Origin: an uncultured Clostridium sp.
GTDB lineage: Bacteria > Bacillota > Clostridia > TANB77 > CAG-508
Assembly (NCBI GenBank): GCA_900553695.1
Contig: USEM01000007.1
Coordinates: forward strand, 1 to 58,045
Direction: 5' to 3'
DNA: 58,045 bases
This document shows positions 32,323 through 40,281 of the stretch, piece after piece. The notes below the pieces were generated by a model, which was not told the origin of the DNA, ran no database searches, and saw only the letters and a program-made list of their open reading frames with translations. Position 1 is the first letter of the stretch; each line of letters begins with the position of its first letter. The translations under genes were made by a program, and so were the position numbers.

Positions 32323-34731
32323 ATGGAATATAATCATGATAAAATTGAAAAGAAATGGCAAAAGTATTGGGACGATAATCAGACTTTTAAGGCAGTAACT
32401 GGAGATAAAAAGGAACCTTATTATATATTAGTTGAGTTTCCTTATCCTTCTGGCGCAGGTCTTCATGTTGGACATGTTAGAGGTTATACTGCCCAAGATG
32501 CTTTAGCTAGAATGAAGAGAATGCAAGGCTATAATGTTTTATATCCAATGGGTTGGGACGCTTTTGGTGCTCCTGCTGAACAATATGCAATTAAAAATCA
32601 TATTCACCCAAAAGAAGCGGTTAAAGAAAACATTCATACATTTAAAAATCAGATGAAGGACTTAGGTTTTTCTTTTGATTGGTCTAGAGAGTTTTCAACT
32701 ACTGATCCTGAATATTATAAATGGACACAATGGCAATTTCTACAATTTTATAAACATGGTATGGCATATAAAGATACTATTCCTGTTAATTGGTGTCCAA
32801 CTTGCAAAACTGTTCTATCTAATGAAGATGCTGCAGGTGGAGTTTGTGAAAGATGTGGTTCACAAGTTGTTCAAAAGGAAAAATCTCAATGGATGCTTAG
32901 AATGAGCAATTATGCAGAAGATTTATTAAAAGGTTTAGATGATACAAATTTTGCTGATAGAGTTAAACTTGGTCAAATTAATTGGATTGGAAAATCAACA
33001 GGTGTTGAGGTTGATGTAAAAATTGTTGGTGGTGGAAGTTTTTCAATTTTCACAACATGTATTGAAACAATTTATGGTGTAACTTTCTTTGTTATTGCTC
33101 CTGATGGAAAACTAATTAAAGAATTAATGCCACGTGTTCAAAATAAAGAAGAAGTTCAAAAATATATAGATGAAACTGCAAAAAAATCTAATATGGATAG
33201 AACAGACTTAAATAAAGGAAAAACTGGCTGCATTCTTCAAGGTATTACTGCTATTAACCCAGTTAATGGAAAAGAAGTGCCAATTTTCCTTGGCGACTTT
33301 GTTTTAGGCGATTATGGAACTGGTGCTGTTATGGCTGTTCCAAGTCATGATCAAAGAGATTTTGAATATGCCGTAGAGCATAACTTGGAAATGATACAAG
33401 TAATTGATGGCAGAGATACTTCTAAAGAAGCTTTTGAAAAACAAGATTATTTAAATAAAGGTTGTAAACTTATAAATTCTGAAGAATTTACTGGTCTTAC
33501 TGTTGAAGAAGCAAAGAAGGAAATTACTAAAAAGCTTGTAGATATGGGAGTTGCAAGAGAAGTTAATAATTATAAAATGAGAGATTGGATATTCTCTCGT
33601 CAAAGATTTTGGGGTGAACCAATTCCAATGGTTTACTGCGAAAAATGTGGTTGGCAACCAATGAAAGAAGAAGATTTACCATTACTTCTTCCTGACGTTG
33701 CTGAATATGAGCCTACAGAAAATGGAGAAAGTCCTCTTGCAAATATTACATCATGGGTAAATACAACTTGCCCTCACTGTGGTGGTAAGGCTAAAAGAGA
33801 AACTGATACTATGCCTAACTGGGCTGGTTCTAGCTGGTATTTCTTAAGATTTATGGATCCACATAATAATAAAGAATTTGCCTCAATGAACGCCATGAAA
33901 TATTGGAAGCAAGTTGACTGGTATAATGGTGGAATGGAGCATACTGCAAGACACTTACTATATGCAAGATTTTGGGTACAATTTTTATACAATATTGGCT
34001 TAGTTCCTAGAAAGGAAATGATTTGGACTCGTGTTAGTCATGGTATGGTTTTAGGCTCTAACAATGAGAAAATGAGTAAGTCAAAAGGTAATGTAATTAA
34101 CCCTGATGATGTTATAAAAGAATATGGTGCAGATACTTTAAGATTATATGAAATGTTTATGGGAGACTACACTCAAGATGCTCCTTGGAGTACAGATTCT
34201 TTAAGAGGTTGTAAGCGTTTTATAGATAAAGTTATTCGTTTAAAAAACAAAGTTGTAGATGGAGATAGTTATTCTCCAAAACTAGAACCAATTATTAATA
34301 AGACAATAAAAAAGGTTCAAGGTGACTTAACAAGAATGGCTTATAATACAGCAGTATCTAGCTTAATGATATTGGCAAATAGTTTTGAAGAAGCTCCTTC
34401 AATTACTAAGGAAGATTATCACTTACTTTTAACATTATTAAACCCAATAGCCCCTCATATTACAGAAGAGCTAAACCAGGAATTCGGTTTCAAACCAATT
34501 TGTGAATCTAGCTGGCCTGAATATGATGAATCTAAAACAATAGATAGTGAAATTGAAATTCCTGTTCAAATTAATGGAAAATTAAAGGGAACTATAAAAG
34601 TTGCTAATGATAGTGATGAAGAAACCGTAAAGGCTTTAGCTCATAAAGAACTTGCTGAGTTATTAGATGGCAAAACTATTGTTAAAGAAATATATGTTAA
34701 GAATAAAATATTTAATATTGTTGCAAAATAA
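32323..34731 (+). CDS. leuS: leucyl-tRNA synthetase
   Basis: 802-residue class I synthetase. The HIGH motif lies in YPSGAGLHVGHVRGY (about 41-55) and KMSKS in NEKMSKSKGN (about 581-590). It also has an editing insertion, zinc-type cysteine pairs (CPTC, CERCG, CEKCG, CPHCG) and a C-terminal domain ending with VKNKIFNIVAK. It is divergent from the Ca2+ ATPase gene. GAGGTGAATTT precedes the ATG. No T-box is visible in the 140-base leader. Confidence 0.97.
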   Translation: MEYNHDKIEKKWQKYWDDNQTFKAVTGDKKEPYYILVEFPYPSGAGLHVGHVRGYTAQDALARMKRMQGYNVLYPMGWDAFGAPAEQYAIKNHIHPKEAVKENIHTFKNQMKDLGFSFDWSREFSTTDPEYYKWTQWQFLQFYKHGMAYKDTIPVNWCPTCKTVLSNEDAAGGVCERCGSQVVQKEKSQWMLRMSNYAEDLLKGLDDTNFADRVKLGQINWIGKSTGVEVDVKIVGGGSFSIFTTCIETIYGVTFFVIAPDGKLIKELMPRVQNKEEVQKYIDETAKKSNMDRTDLNKGKTGCILQGITAINPVNGKEVPIFLGDFVLGDYGTGAVMAVPSHDQRDFEYAVEHNLEMIQVIDGRDTSKEAFEKQDYLNKGCKLINSEEFTGLTVEEAKKEITKKLVDMGVAREVNNYKMRDWIFSRQRFWGEPIPMVYCEKCGWQPMKEEDLPLLLPDVAEYEPTENGESPLANITSWVNTTCPHCGGKAKRETDTMPNWAGSSWYFLRFMDPHNNKEFASMNAMKYWKQVDWYNGGMEHTARHLLYARFWVQFLYNIGLVPRKEMIWTRVSHGMVLGSNNEKMSKSKGNVINPDDVIKEYGADTLRLYEMFMGDYTQDAPWSTDSLRGCKRFIDKVIRLKNKVVDGDSYSPKLEPIINKTIKKVQGDLTRMAYNTAVSSLMILANSFEEAPSITKEDYHLLLTLLNPIAPHITEELNQEFGFKPICESSWPEYDESKTIDSEIEIPVQINGKLKGTIKVANDSDEETVKALAHKELAELLDGKTIVKEIYVKNKIFNIVAK

Positions 34732-34734
34732 AGT

Positions 34735-34768
34735 AAAATGGGAAATGATGTGTTTCATTTCCCATTTT
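34735..34768. terminator. bidirectional terminator between leuS and prfA
   Basis: AAAATGGGAAATGA (34735-34748) pairs perfectly with TCATTTCCCATTTT (34755-34768), followed by T on the plus strand. It serves both convergent genes. Confidence 0.9.
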
Positions 34769-34769
34769 T

Positions 34770-35834
34770 TTATTTTTCTTCATTTCCTTTTAGCTTTTCT
34801 GCTCTATCTGCTGCAATTAGGTTATCTATCATTTCATCTAGATTTCCATTTAAAAAGCTTTCCATTTGATAGATGCTAAGACCAATTCTATGGTCTGTAA
34901 TTCTTCCTTGTGGATAGTTGTAAGTTCTTATTTTTTCGCTTCTATCTCCTGTTCCTACTTGGCTTTTTCTTTCATTGTGAAGTTCTTCATCTTGTTTTTG
35001 TTTTTCAATTTCATATAATCTAGATTTTAATAAATTCATTGCATATTCTCTATTTTGTGTTTGTGAACGTTCTGTTTGACATTCTGCAACAATTCCTGTT
35101 GGTTCATGTATTAATCTTACAGCTGATGATGTTTTATTTACCTTTTGTCCTCCAGCACCTGATGCTCTGAAAACTTCCATTCTAACATCTGCTGGATTTA
35201 TTTCAATTTCAACGTCTTCAACAACTGGTAATACTGCAACTGTTGCTGTTGATGTGTGTATTCTTCCACTACTTTCTGTATCTGGAACTCTTTGTACTCT
35301 GTGAACTCCACTCTCGAATTTTAATCTACTATAAACGCCCTTTCCTGTTACCATGAAAGTTACTTCCTTGTATCCACCCATTTCAGTTTCATTTTCGTTT
35401 AGTACCTCTATTTTCCAGTGTTTTGTTTCTGCATACATTGCGTACATTCTAAATAATGTTCCTGCAAATAATGCGGCTTCTTCTCCACCTGCACCTGCTC
35501 TAATTTCACAAATAATATTTTTATCATCATCTGGATCTTTTGGAATTAATAGTATTTTAAGTTCTTCTTCTAATGCTGGTATTTTTTCTCTTAATTCGTC
35601 CATCTCAGCTTCTGCAAGTTCTTTTAGTTCTTTATCACTTGCCATCTGCTTTGCTTCTTCAAAATCGTTTTTTGCTTTTTTATATTCCCTATATTTTGCA
35701 ACAATATCTTCAAGACTTGCATGTTCTTTCATTAATTTTTGCCACTCTGATGTTCTTGCAATAACCTCTGGGTCGCTAATTTGGGCTGTTAATTCGTCAT
35801 ATCTTTTTTCTACGTCTTCTAATTTTTGTAACAT
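34770..35834 (-). CDS. prfA: peptide chain release factor 1
   Basis: 354-residue class I release factor for UAA/UAG. It has the N-terminal coiled-coil domain, a PVT-type anticodon-recognition segment in domain 2 and the catalytic GGQ in RASGAGGQKVNKT (about 225-237). The 'IHTSTATVAVLPVVEDV' segment is typical of RF1. AGGAGAATATT precedes the ATG at 35834. In the six CGG-interrupted genes the alternative frames stop at UAA, UGA or UAG, so normal termination would produce truncated products if the shift failed. Confidence 0.96.
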   Translation of the reverse strand: MLQKLEDVEKRYDELTAQISDPEVIARTSEWQKLMKEHASLEDIVAKYREYKKAKNDFEEAKQMASDKELKELAEAEMDELREKIPALEEELKILLIPKDPDDDKNIICEIRAGAGGEEAALFAGTLFRMYAMYAETKHWKIEVLNENETEMGGYKEVTFMVTGKGVYSRLKFESGVHRVQRVPDTESSGRIHTSTATVAVLPVVEDVEIEINPADVRMEVFRASGAGGQKVNKTSSAVRLIHEPTGIVAECQTERSQTQNREYAMNLLKSRLYEIEKQKQDEELHNERKSQVGTGDRSEKIRTYNYPQGRITDHRIGLSIYQMESFLNGNLDEMIDNLIAADRAEKLKGNEEK

Positions 35835-35889
35835 AATATTCTCCTAACATTTAAAAATCAAATATTATTATACCACACAATATAAAAAT

Positions 35890-35919
35890 AGTCTAGGAAT
35901 TTTACAAAATTCCTAGACT
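35890..35919 (-). terminator. terminator of the 83-residue gene
   Basis: AGTCTAGGAATTTT (35890-35903) and AAAATTCCTAGACT (35906-35919) form an almost perfect palindrome. On the minus strand ATTTTTATA follows. Confidence 0.8.
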
Positions 35920-35927
35920 CTCCAGAT

Positions 35928-36179
35928 TTAGACCAGGTTGATTGCGGTTACTCCATGACTTTCGATATGGAGTAAATCACGGGGGTTGAAATTTCCCCTC
36001 TCGTCCATTTTGTACACACCAAAGCTCATCGGCTTGCCAACCATAATTCTAGGCGGCTTTTTATCTGCCAAGAGCAGTGTTCCCAAAATGGTTCCTGCCA
36101 CAAACCATGTGCCATGTTCATTAAAGAACTTATACTGCACATCGTTTTCAGTATCGACTACAACTGTTCTATCCTCCAT
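35928..36179 (-). CDS. small hypothetical protein of atypical (high) GC
   Basis: 83 residues, not recognised. It begins MEDRTVVVDTENDVQYKFF, has a central GTWFVAGTILGTLLLADKKP and ends DLLHIESHGVTAINLV, suggesting a small beta-rich fold. The ATG at 36179 is preferred to 36215 because GGAGGAAACAAAA precedes it. By eye the gene is about 45% GC with C/G-ending codons, far above neighbouring genes near 30%. It is a single-gene unit with its own promoter (36264-36292), long leader and strong terminator. It shares these traits with the gene at 38685-38930. Confidence 0.7.
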   Translation of the reverse strand: MEDRTVVVDTENDVQYKFFNEHGTWFVAGTILGTLLLADKKPPRIMVGKPMSFGVYKMDERGNFNPRDLLHIESHGVTAINLV

Positions 36180-36263
36180 TTTTGTTTCCTCCAAAATATT
36201 AATTTTGTTAACCAAATAAGCTCTATTACTTATTTGAAAGGATTACTACAAAAATTCATTTAC

Positions 36264-36292
36264 ATTATATTACTATTTTCGACATTTTTCAA
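36264..36292 (-). promoter_or_regulatory. promoter of the 83-residue gene
   Basis: On the minus strand: TTGAAA (36292-36287), 17-base spacer, TATAAT (36269-36264). It overlaps the last codons of folC and gives a leader of about 78 bases. Confidence 0.65.
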
Positions 36293-37560
36293 CATTTTTT
36301 CAACAATTCCATAACTTTTTTGTATACATAAAAGCTACCTGCTATAAAAATGTCTCTATCACTATATTTATCCATTGTTTCATTAATTGCATCTTCTAAG
36401 CTTTTTGTTTTGATTCTTTCTTTTTCAATGTATCTATTTGCTTCTTCAAGTAATACTTCCTTTGCAACATATGGTTTTTCTGGAACTCCATCTGTGAAAT
36501 AGAATATTGCCTCTTTATCACTTGATAGTTCTTCTATTATTGTATTATGGTCTTTTGTCTGCAAAATTGATATTATATATACATGTTTTTTGTCGCTATA
36601 ATATTGTTTGATATTATCTTTTAAATTTTGAATTGCACTTTCATTGTGTCCACCATCAAATATGATACATGGTGTTTCATTTATTTTTTCCATTCTTGCT
36701 TTATGGATAACTGTCTTTAAGCCTTCTCTTATCGCTTCTTCCGGAATTTTGAAACCTTTACCCCTTAAAATATCAATGGTTTCTAAACATTCTACTGCAT
36801 TTTGTGTTTGAACTTTTCCTTTTAAGTTGATTTCTATATTTTTGAATTCTTTATAATCAAATTTTTGATAGTCTTGGTTATAGCTATAATTTGTAATTTC
36901 TTTTGTATTAATTAAATGAAGTTTATTATTTTCCTTTGCACATTTTTCCTGTATTACTTCTGTAACTTCTTTAGTATTTATAAAAACTGTTTCTGAATTT
37001 TGCTTAATTATGCCTGCTTTATGTGTTGCAATTTCTTTGAGTGAATGTCCTAAAATGTCCATGTGGTCATATCCAACTTTTGTTATGACTGAAACTAATG
37101 GTGTTATTATGTTTGTGCAATCAAGTGTGCCTCCTAGGCCTGTTTCTATAACAGCTATATCACAATTTTGCTTGTAAAAATATATAAGAACTAGCGATGT
37201 TATAACTTCAAACCATTTTACAGGTATTTCATGTGTTTGATTATATTCTGTAACTACACTAGACAATGGTATTAGATTTTCTTCTACCTCTTTATCTGTA
37301 ATTGGTTTGTTGTTTATGCATATACCATCATTAAATGTTATTAAATGTGGAGAAACGAATTTTCCAACTTTGTATCCAGCTTTTATTAAGCAGTTATTTA
37401 GCATCTCACTTACGCTTCCCTTGCCATTTGTGCCAGCTATGTGTATGCATTTTAGCTTTTTATGTGGGTTATCGAACTTCTCCATTATATATTCCATTGC
37501 CTCTAGAGTCGGGTCTTTTGTGAATTTATCAAAATGTGATAAGTATTCTTCTATATCCAT
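36289..37560 (-). CDS. folC: folylpolyglutamate synthase / dihydrofolate synthase
   Basis: 423-residue Mur-ligase-family enzyme that adds glutamate to folates. It has the P-loop HIAGTNGKGSVSEML (about 39-53), FVSPHLITFNDGI, the ETGLGGTLDCTN motif and FDGGHNESAI in the C-terminal domain. AAGGAGAGAATA precedes the ATG at 37560. It is transcribed alone. Confidence 0.95.
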   Translation of the reverse strand: MDIEEYLSHFDKFTKDPTLEAMEYIMEKFDNPHKKLKCIHIAGTNGKGSVSEMLNNCLIKAGYKVGKFVSPHLITFNDGICINNKPITDKEVEENLIPLSSVVTEYNQTHEIPVKWFEVITSLVLIYFYKQNCDIAVIETGLGGTLDCTNIITPLVSVITKVGYDHMDILGHSLKEIATHKAGIIKQNSETVFINTKEVTEVIQEKCAKENNKLHLINTKEITNYSYNQDYQKFDYKEFKNIEINLKGKVQTQNAVECLETIDILRGKGFKIPEEAIREGLKTVIHKARMEKINETPCIIFDGGHNESAIQNLKDNIKQYYSDKKHVYIISILQTKDHNTIIEELSSDKEAIFYFTDGVPEKPYVAKEVLLEEANRYIEKERIKTKSLEDAINETMDKYSDRDIFIAGSFYVYKKVMELLKKC

Positions 37561-37725
37561 TATTCTCTCCTTAAAATTTATTTTCGGCTTTATATTTTAT
37601 CAAATTTTTAGGAGATATACAATAGTTATTTTACTTATTTTTCAAGTATCCAAATATTCTGTAATTTGCCTTTCATCTTGTTACTATTATATTTGTTTCT
37701 GCATATATTATTCTAGGTGATTATT

Positions 37726-38646
37726 GTGTCTATAACTTACACAGATAGATTTTATACTTCTGATTTGTTTTATAAAAATATTCGAGATTTATTAATAACT
37801 TATCCTTTTCTTCAATCTGAAAACATAGGCTTTAGTGTTCTTGGAAATCCTATTCCTTATGTTAGACTTGGCCGTGGTTCAAAACATGTTTTCTATTCCG
37901 CTTCTATTCATGCCAATGAATCTATTACCACTAATATTCTTATGAAATTTATTGAAGATTTTTGCATTGCTTATGTGCGGAAATGATGAAATCTTTGGAA
38001 TAAATGCAAGAACCATTTTTAATAATTCTTCAATTTACATTGTGCCAATGTGCAACCCTGATGGTATAAATTTAGTAAATGGCGCTTATCCTGTTCGGAA
38101 GTACTACATACTCAAGGGCTCAAAGTATATCTCAAAATTACCCTAGTATTACTTTTCCTAATGGTTGGAAAGCAAATATTAATGGTGTGGATTTAAACCT
38201 GCAATTTCCTGCACGGTTGGGAAGAAGCTCGTAGAATTAAGTTTTCACAAGGTTTTACATCTCCTGCTCCTCGTGATTTTGTGGGTTTTGGTCCTTTAAC
38301 TGAACCAGAAGCTTTGGCTTTATATAATTTCACTTTGGAAAATAATTTTAGTTTGATTTTAGCTTATCATACTCAAGGAAAAGAAATTTATTGGCAGTTT
38401 CAAAATTACGCACCAGAAGATGCAGAAGAAATTGGGAATATTTTTGCAAGTTTAAGTGGTTATACATTAGCTGATGTTCCATATAATTCAAGCTTTGCAG
38501 GATATAAAGATTGGTTTTTACAGCAATATAGAAAGCCTGGATATACCATAGAAGCTGGCATTGGAGAAAACCCTCTCCCTATTTCTCAATTTGACGAAAT
38601 ATATAATAACAATATTGGAATTCTCGTTATAGCTTCTGTTTTATAA
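37726..38646 (+). CDS. M14-family zinc carboxypeptidase, full length via three CGG +1 recodings
   Basis: Peptidase related to gamma-D-glutamyl-diaminopimelate endopeptidases (YqgT/ENP1-like). It has the zinc motif HANE (H62, E65), VPMCNPDGINLVNG, the VDLNLQFPAGWEEAR segment, the third zinc ligand in AYHTQG and a catalytic Glu in TIEAGIGENPLP. The frame is interrupted at CGG 37978-37980, 38096-38098 and 38214-38216. Skipping the C each time gives V-GNDEIFG, V-GSTTYSRAQ and A-GWEEARRIK, and a continuous 305-residue protein. The start is GTG 37726, spaced five bases from AGGTGA. There is no signal peptide, so it is probably cytoplasmic and recycles wall peptides. Confidence 0.82.
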
Positions 38647-38650
38647 AAGT

Positions 38651-38680
38651 AAGCCCCCACCAAACAGGTAGGGGCTTTTT
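38651..38680. terminator. bidirectional terminator after the M14 gene
   Basis: AAGCCCC (38651-38657) pairs with GGGGCTT (38671-38677), with T on the plus strand. It is unusually GC-rich for this window and also sits at the end of the convergent 81-residue gene. Confidence 0.8.
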
Positions 38681-38684
38681 GATT

Positions 38685-38930
38685 TTAGTGCCAGCAGTAG
38701 ATGAAACCTGGTCCATCTTGTCTCAGGAAGAAACCTTCTTTTTCGAGAGAAAGAGGTGGCAGGCAGTTTCTACCCAAACTTATATAGGTTCTATTTGAAA
38801 CTGTTGCCGTGCGTAAACAGTCACGCAAAAGCTTTTCCTCTACGTTGCCCATAATAGCTTCTTCAAAAGCCTTAATGAGCTCCTCAGATTTCTTCACCGA
38901 GATTTCATAAAGCTGGTCTGCTAATTTCAT
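38685..38930 (-). CDS. small hypothetical protein of atypical (high) GC
   Basis: 81 residues, not recognised. The N-terminal half is helical (MKLADQLYEISVKKSEELIK and on); the C-terminal half, SLEKEGFFLRQDGPGFIYCWH, looks beta-rich. Codon use is much more GC-rich than neighbours, as in 35928-36179. GGAGGG lies nine bases before the ATG. The promoter is at 39008-39037 and the leader of about 70 bases contains an inverted repeat (TCTTGATG with CATCAAGA, 38961-38998). No function can be assigned. Confidence 0.7.
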   Translation of the reverse strand: MKLADQLYEISVKKSEELIKAFEEAIMGNVEEKLLRDCLRTATVSNRTYISLGRNCLPPLSLEKEGFFLRQDGPGFIYCWH

Positions 38931-39007
38931 GTAATGTTCCCTCCAAAAATTTTTTTCTTGATGAAATCTTAAAATGCAAAAAGGGAAATATACATCAAGA
39001 TATATTT

Positions 39008-39037
39008 ATTATAACACATTATGTCGAATTTTGTCTA
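39008..39037 (-). promoter_or_regulatory. promoter of the 81-residue gene
   Basis: On the minus strand: TAGACA (39037-39032), 18-base spacer, TATAAT (39013-39008). It slightly overlaps the end of the htrA-like gene. Confidence 0.55.
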
Positions 39038-40162
39038 CTTTTTGCTTAACGTTACTTCTATTGGAAGTTCTTTATTATTTCTACTTATTGTTAAAGTCAC
39101 CTTTTCTCCTGGCTTTTTTCTATAAATATAGGTTCTAAGTTCACTCATTCTATTAATACTATTTCCATCAATTTTAGTTATAACATCTCCTGTTTTTAAG
39201 TTTGTTTTTGCAGCTGGTCCGTCTTTTGCGATTTTTACGACATATATTCCTTCATTAAAAGTAACATCATTATTTAAATATTTAATAACCTCTTTATCAT
39301 ATGCAAATATTCCTAAATAGGCTTCTTCAAATGCTTCAGCATTTGTTAGGCTTTCTACAACTGGTTTAATAATATTAATTGGTATTGCAAATCCTATTCC
39401 TTCTGCTGTTTCAATTTTTACTGAGTTTATTCCTATTACCTCTCCTCGTTCGTTTATTAACGGTCCTCCACTGTTTCCTTGGTTTATACTTGCATCTGTT
39501 TGAATTAAGCCTTCCATATAGCTTGAATTTTTATTTTCCTCGATTTTTATTGTTCTATTTAATCCACTAATTATTCCTTTTGTAACGGTTCTTTGAAATT
39601 CTATACCAATTGGGTTTCCTATTGCATAAACAGTTTCACCAATTTTTATATTATCTGAATCTCCTAGTTGCAAATATTTTAAATTGTTTGCACTAATTTT
39701 TACTACTGCTAAATCTAAGTCACTATCTGCCCAAACAGTATTGCCATTGTAAATTGTTCCATCTTCCATTGTAACATAGCATGAACTATATTTATTTCCT
39801 GCTAAATGCCAATTTGTAATTATATATCCATTTTCTGAAATAATTGCACCTGTTCCAAGCTTTAAATCTTCTGTTGCATTTGTCTCAAAAATACTATCCC
39901 CTTTATTTTTTATTTTAGAAATTCCTACAACACACTTTGTAATTTTCTCTAATATATCTGTTATATCTTCTTTTGTTTCTTCTTGATTTGCAGCAAGTCT
40001 TATGGCTGTATTCTCACTTCCACTTGGAATTTGATTATTTTCAACATTTATATTTAAATACATTTTATACAAAAAAAGTGTACTTACAGATGCTATTATC
40101 ATAAGTAAAACTGTACACATAATATATTTGAATTTACTTTCCTTCTTTTCATATCTATACAT
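39035..40162 (-). CDS. HtrA/DegP-like membrane-anchored serine protease
   Basis: 375 residues: an N-terminal cytoplasmic tail, one membrane segment (about 13-34), a trypsin-like domain and one C-terminal PDZ domain (about 275-372). The catalytic triad is His in ITNWHLAG, Asp in DSDLDLAVVK and Ser in INQGNSGGPL. It handles misfolded proteins at the outer membrane face. AAAGGAGGAAAT precedes the ATG. It is divergent from the peptide synthetase operon, with which it shares a short intergenic region. Confidence 0.93.
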   Translation of the reverse strand: MYRYEKKESKFKYIMCTVLLMIIASVSTLFLYKMYLNINVENNQIPSGSENTAIRLAANQEETKEDITDILEKITKCVVGISKIKNKGDSIFETNATEDLKLGTGAIISENGYIITNWHLAGNKYSSCYVTMEDGTIYNGNTVWADSDLDLAVVKISANNLKYLQLGDSDNIKIGETVYAIGNPIGIEFQRTVTKGIISGLNRTIKIEENKNSSYMEGLIQTDASINQGNSGGPLINERGEVIGINSVKIETAEGIGFAIPINIIKPVVESLTNAEAFEEAYLGIFAYDKEVIKYLNNDVTFNEGIYVVKIAKDGPAAKTNLKTGDVITKIDGNSINRMSELRTYIYRKKPGEKVTLTISRNNKELPIEVTLSKK

Positions 40163-40217
40163 ATATTTCCTCCTTTGAATATTCTTTCCTTTTTGTATGA
40201 AAATTAAACTCCATTTA

Positions 40218-40246
40218 TTGATTTATTTTATGTTTAATGATATACT
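40218..40246 (+). promoter_or_regulatory. promoter of the synthetase-kinase operon
   Basis: TTGATT (40218-40223), 17-base spacer, TATACT (40241-40246), 36 bases before the ATG at 40282. Confidence 0.65.
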
Positions 40247-40281
40247 AATATTTGGAAAAAAATGTCGTAAAGGTGGTAATT

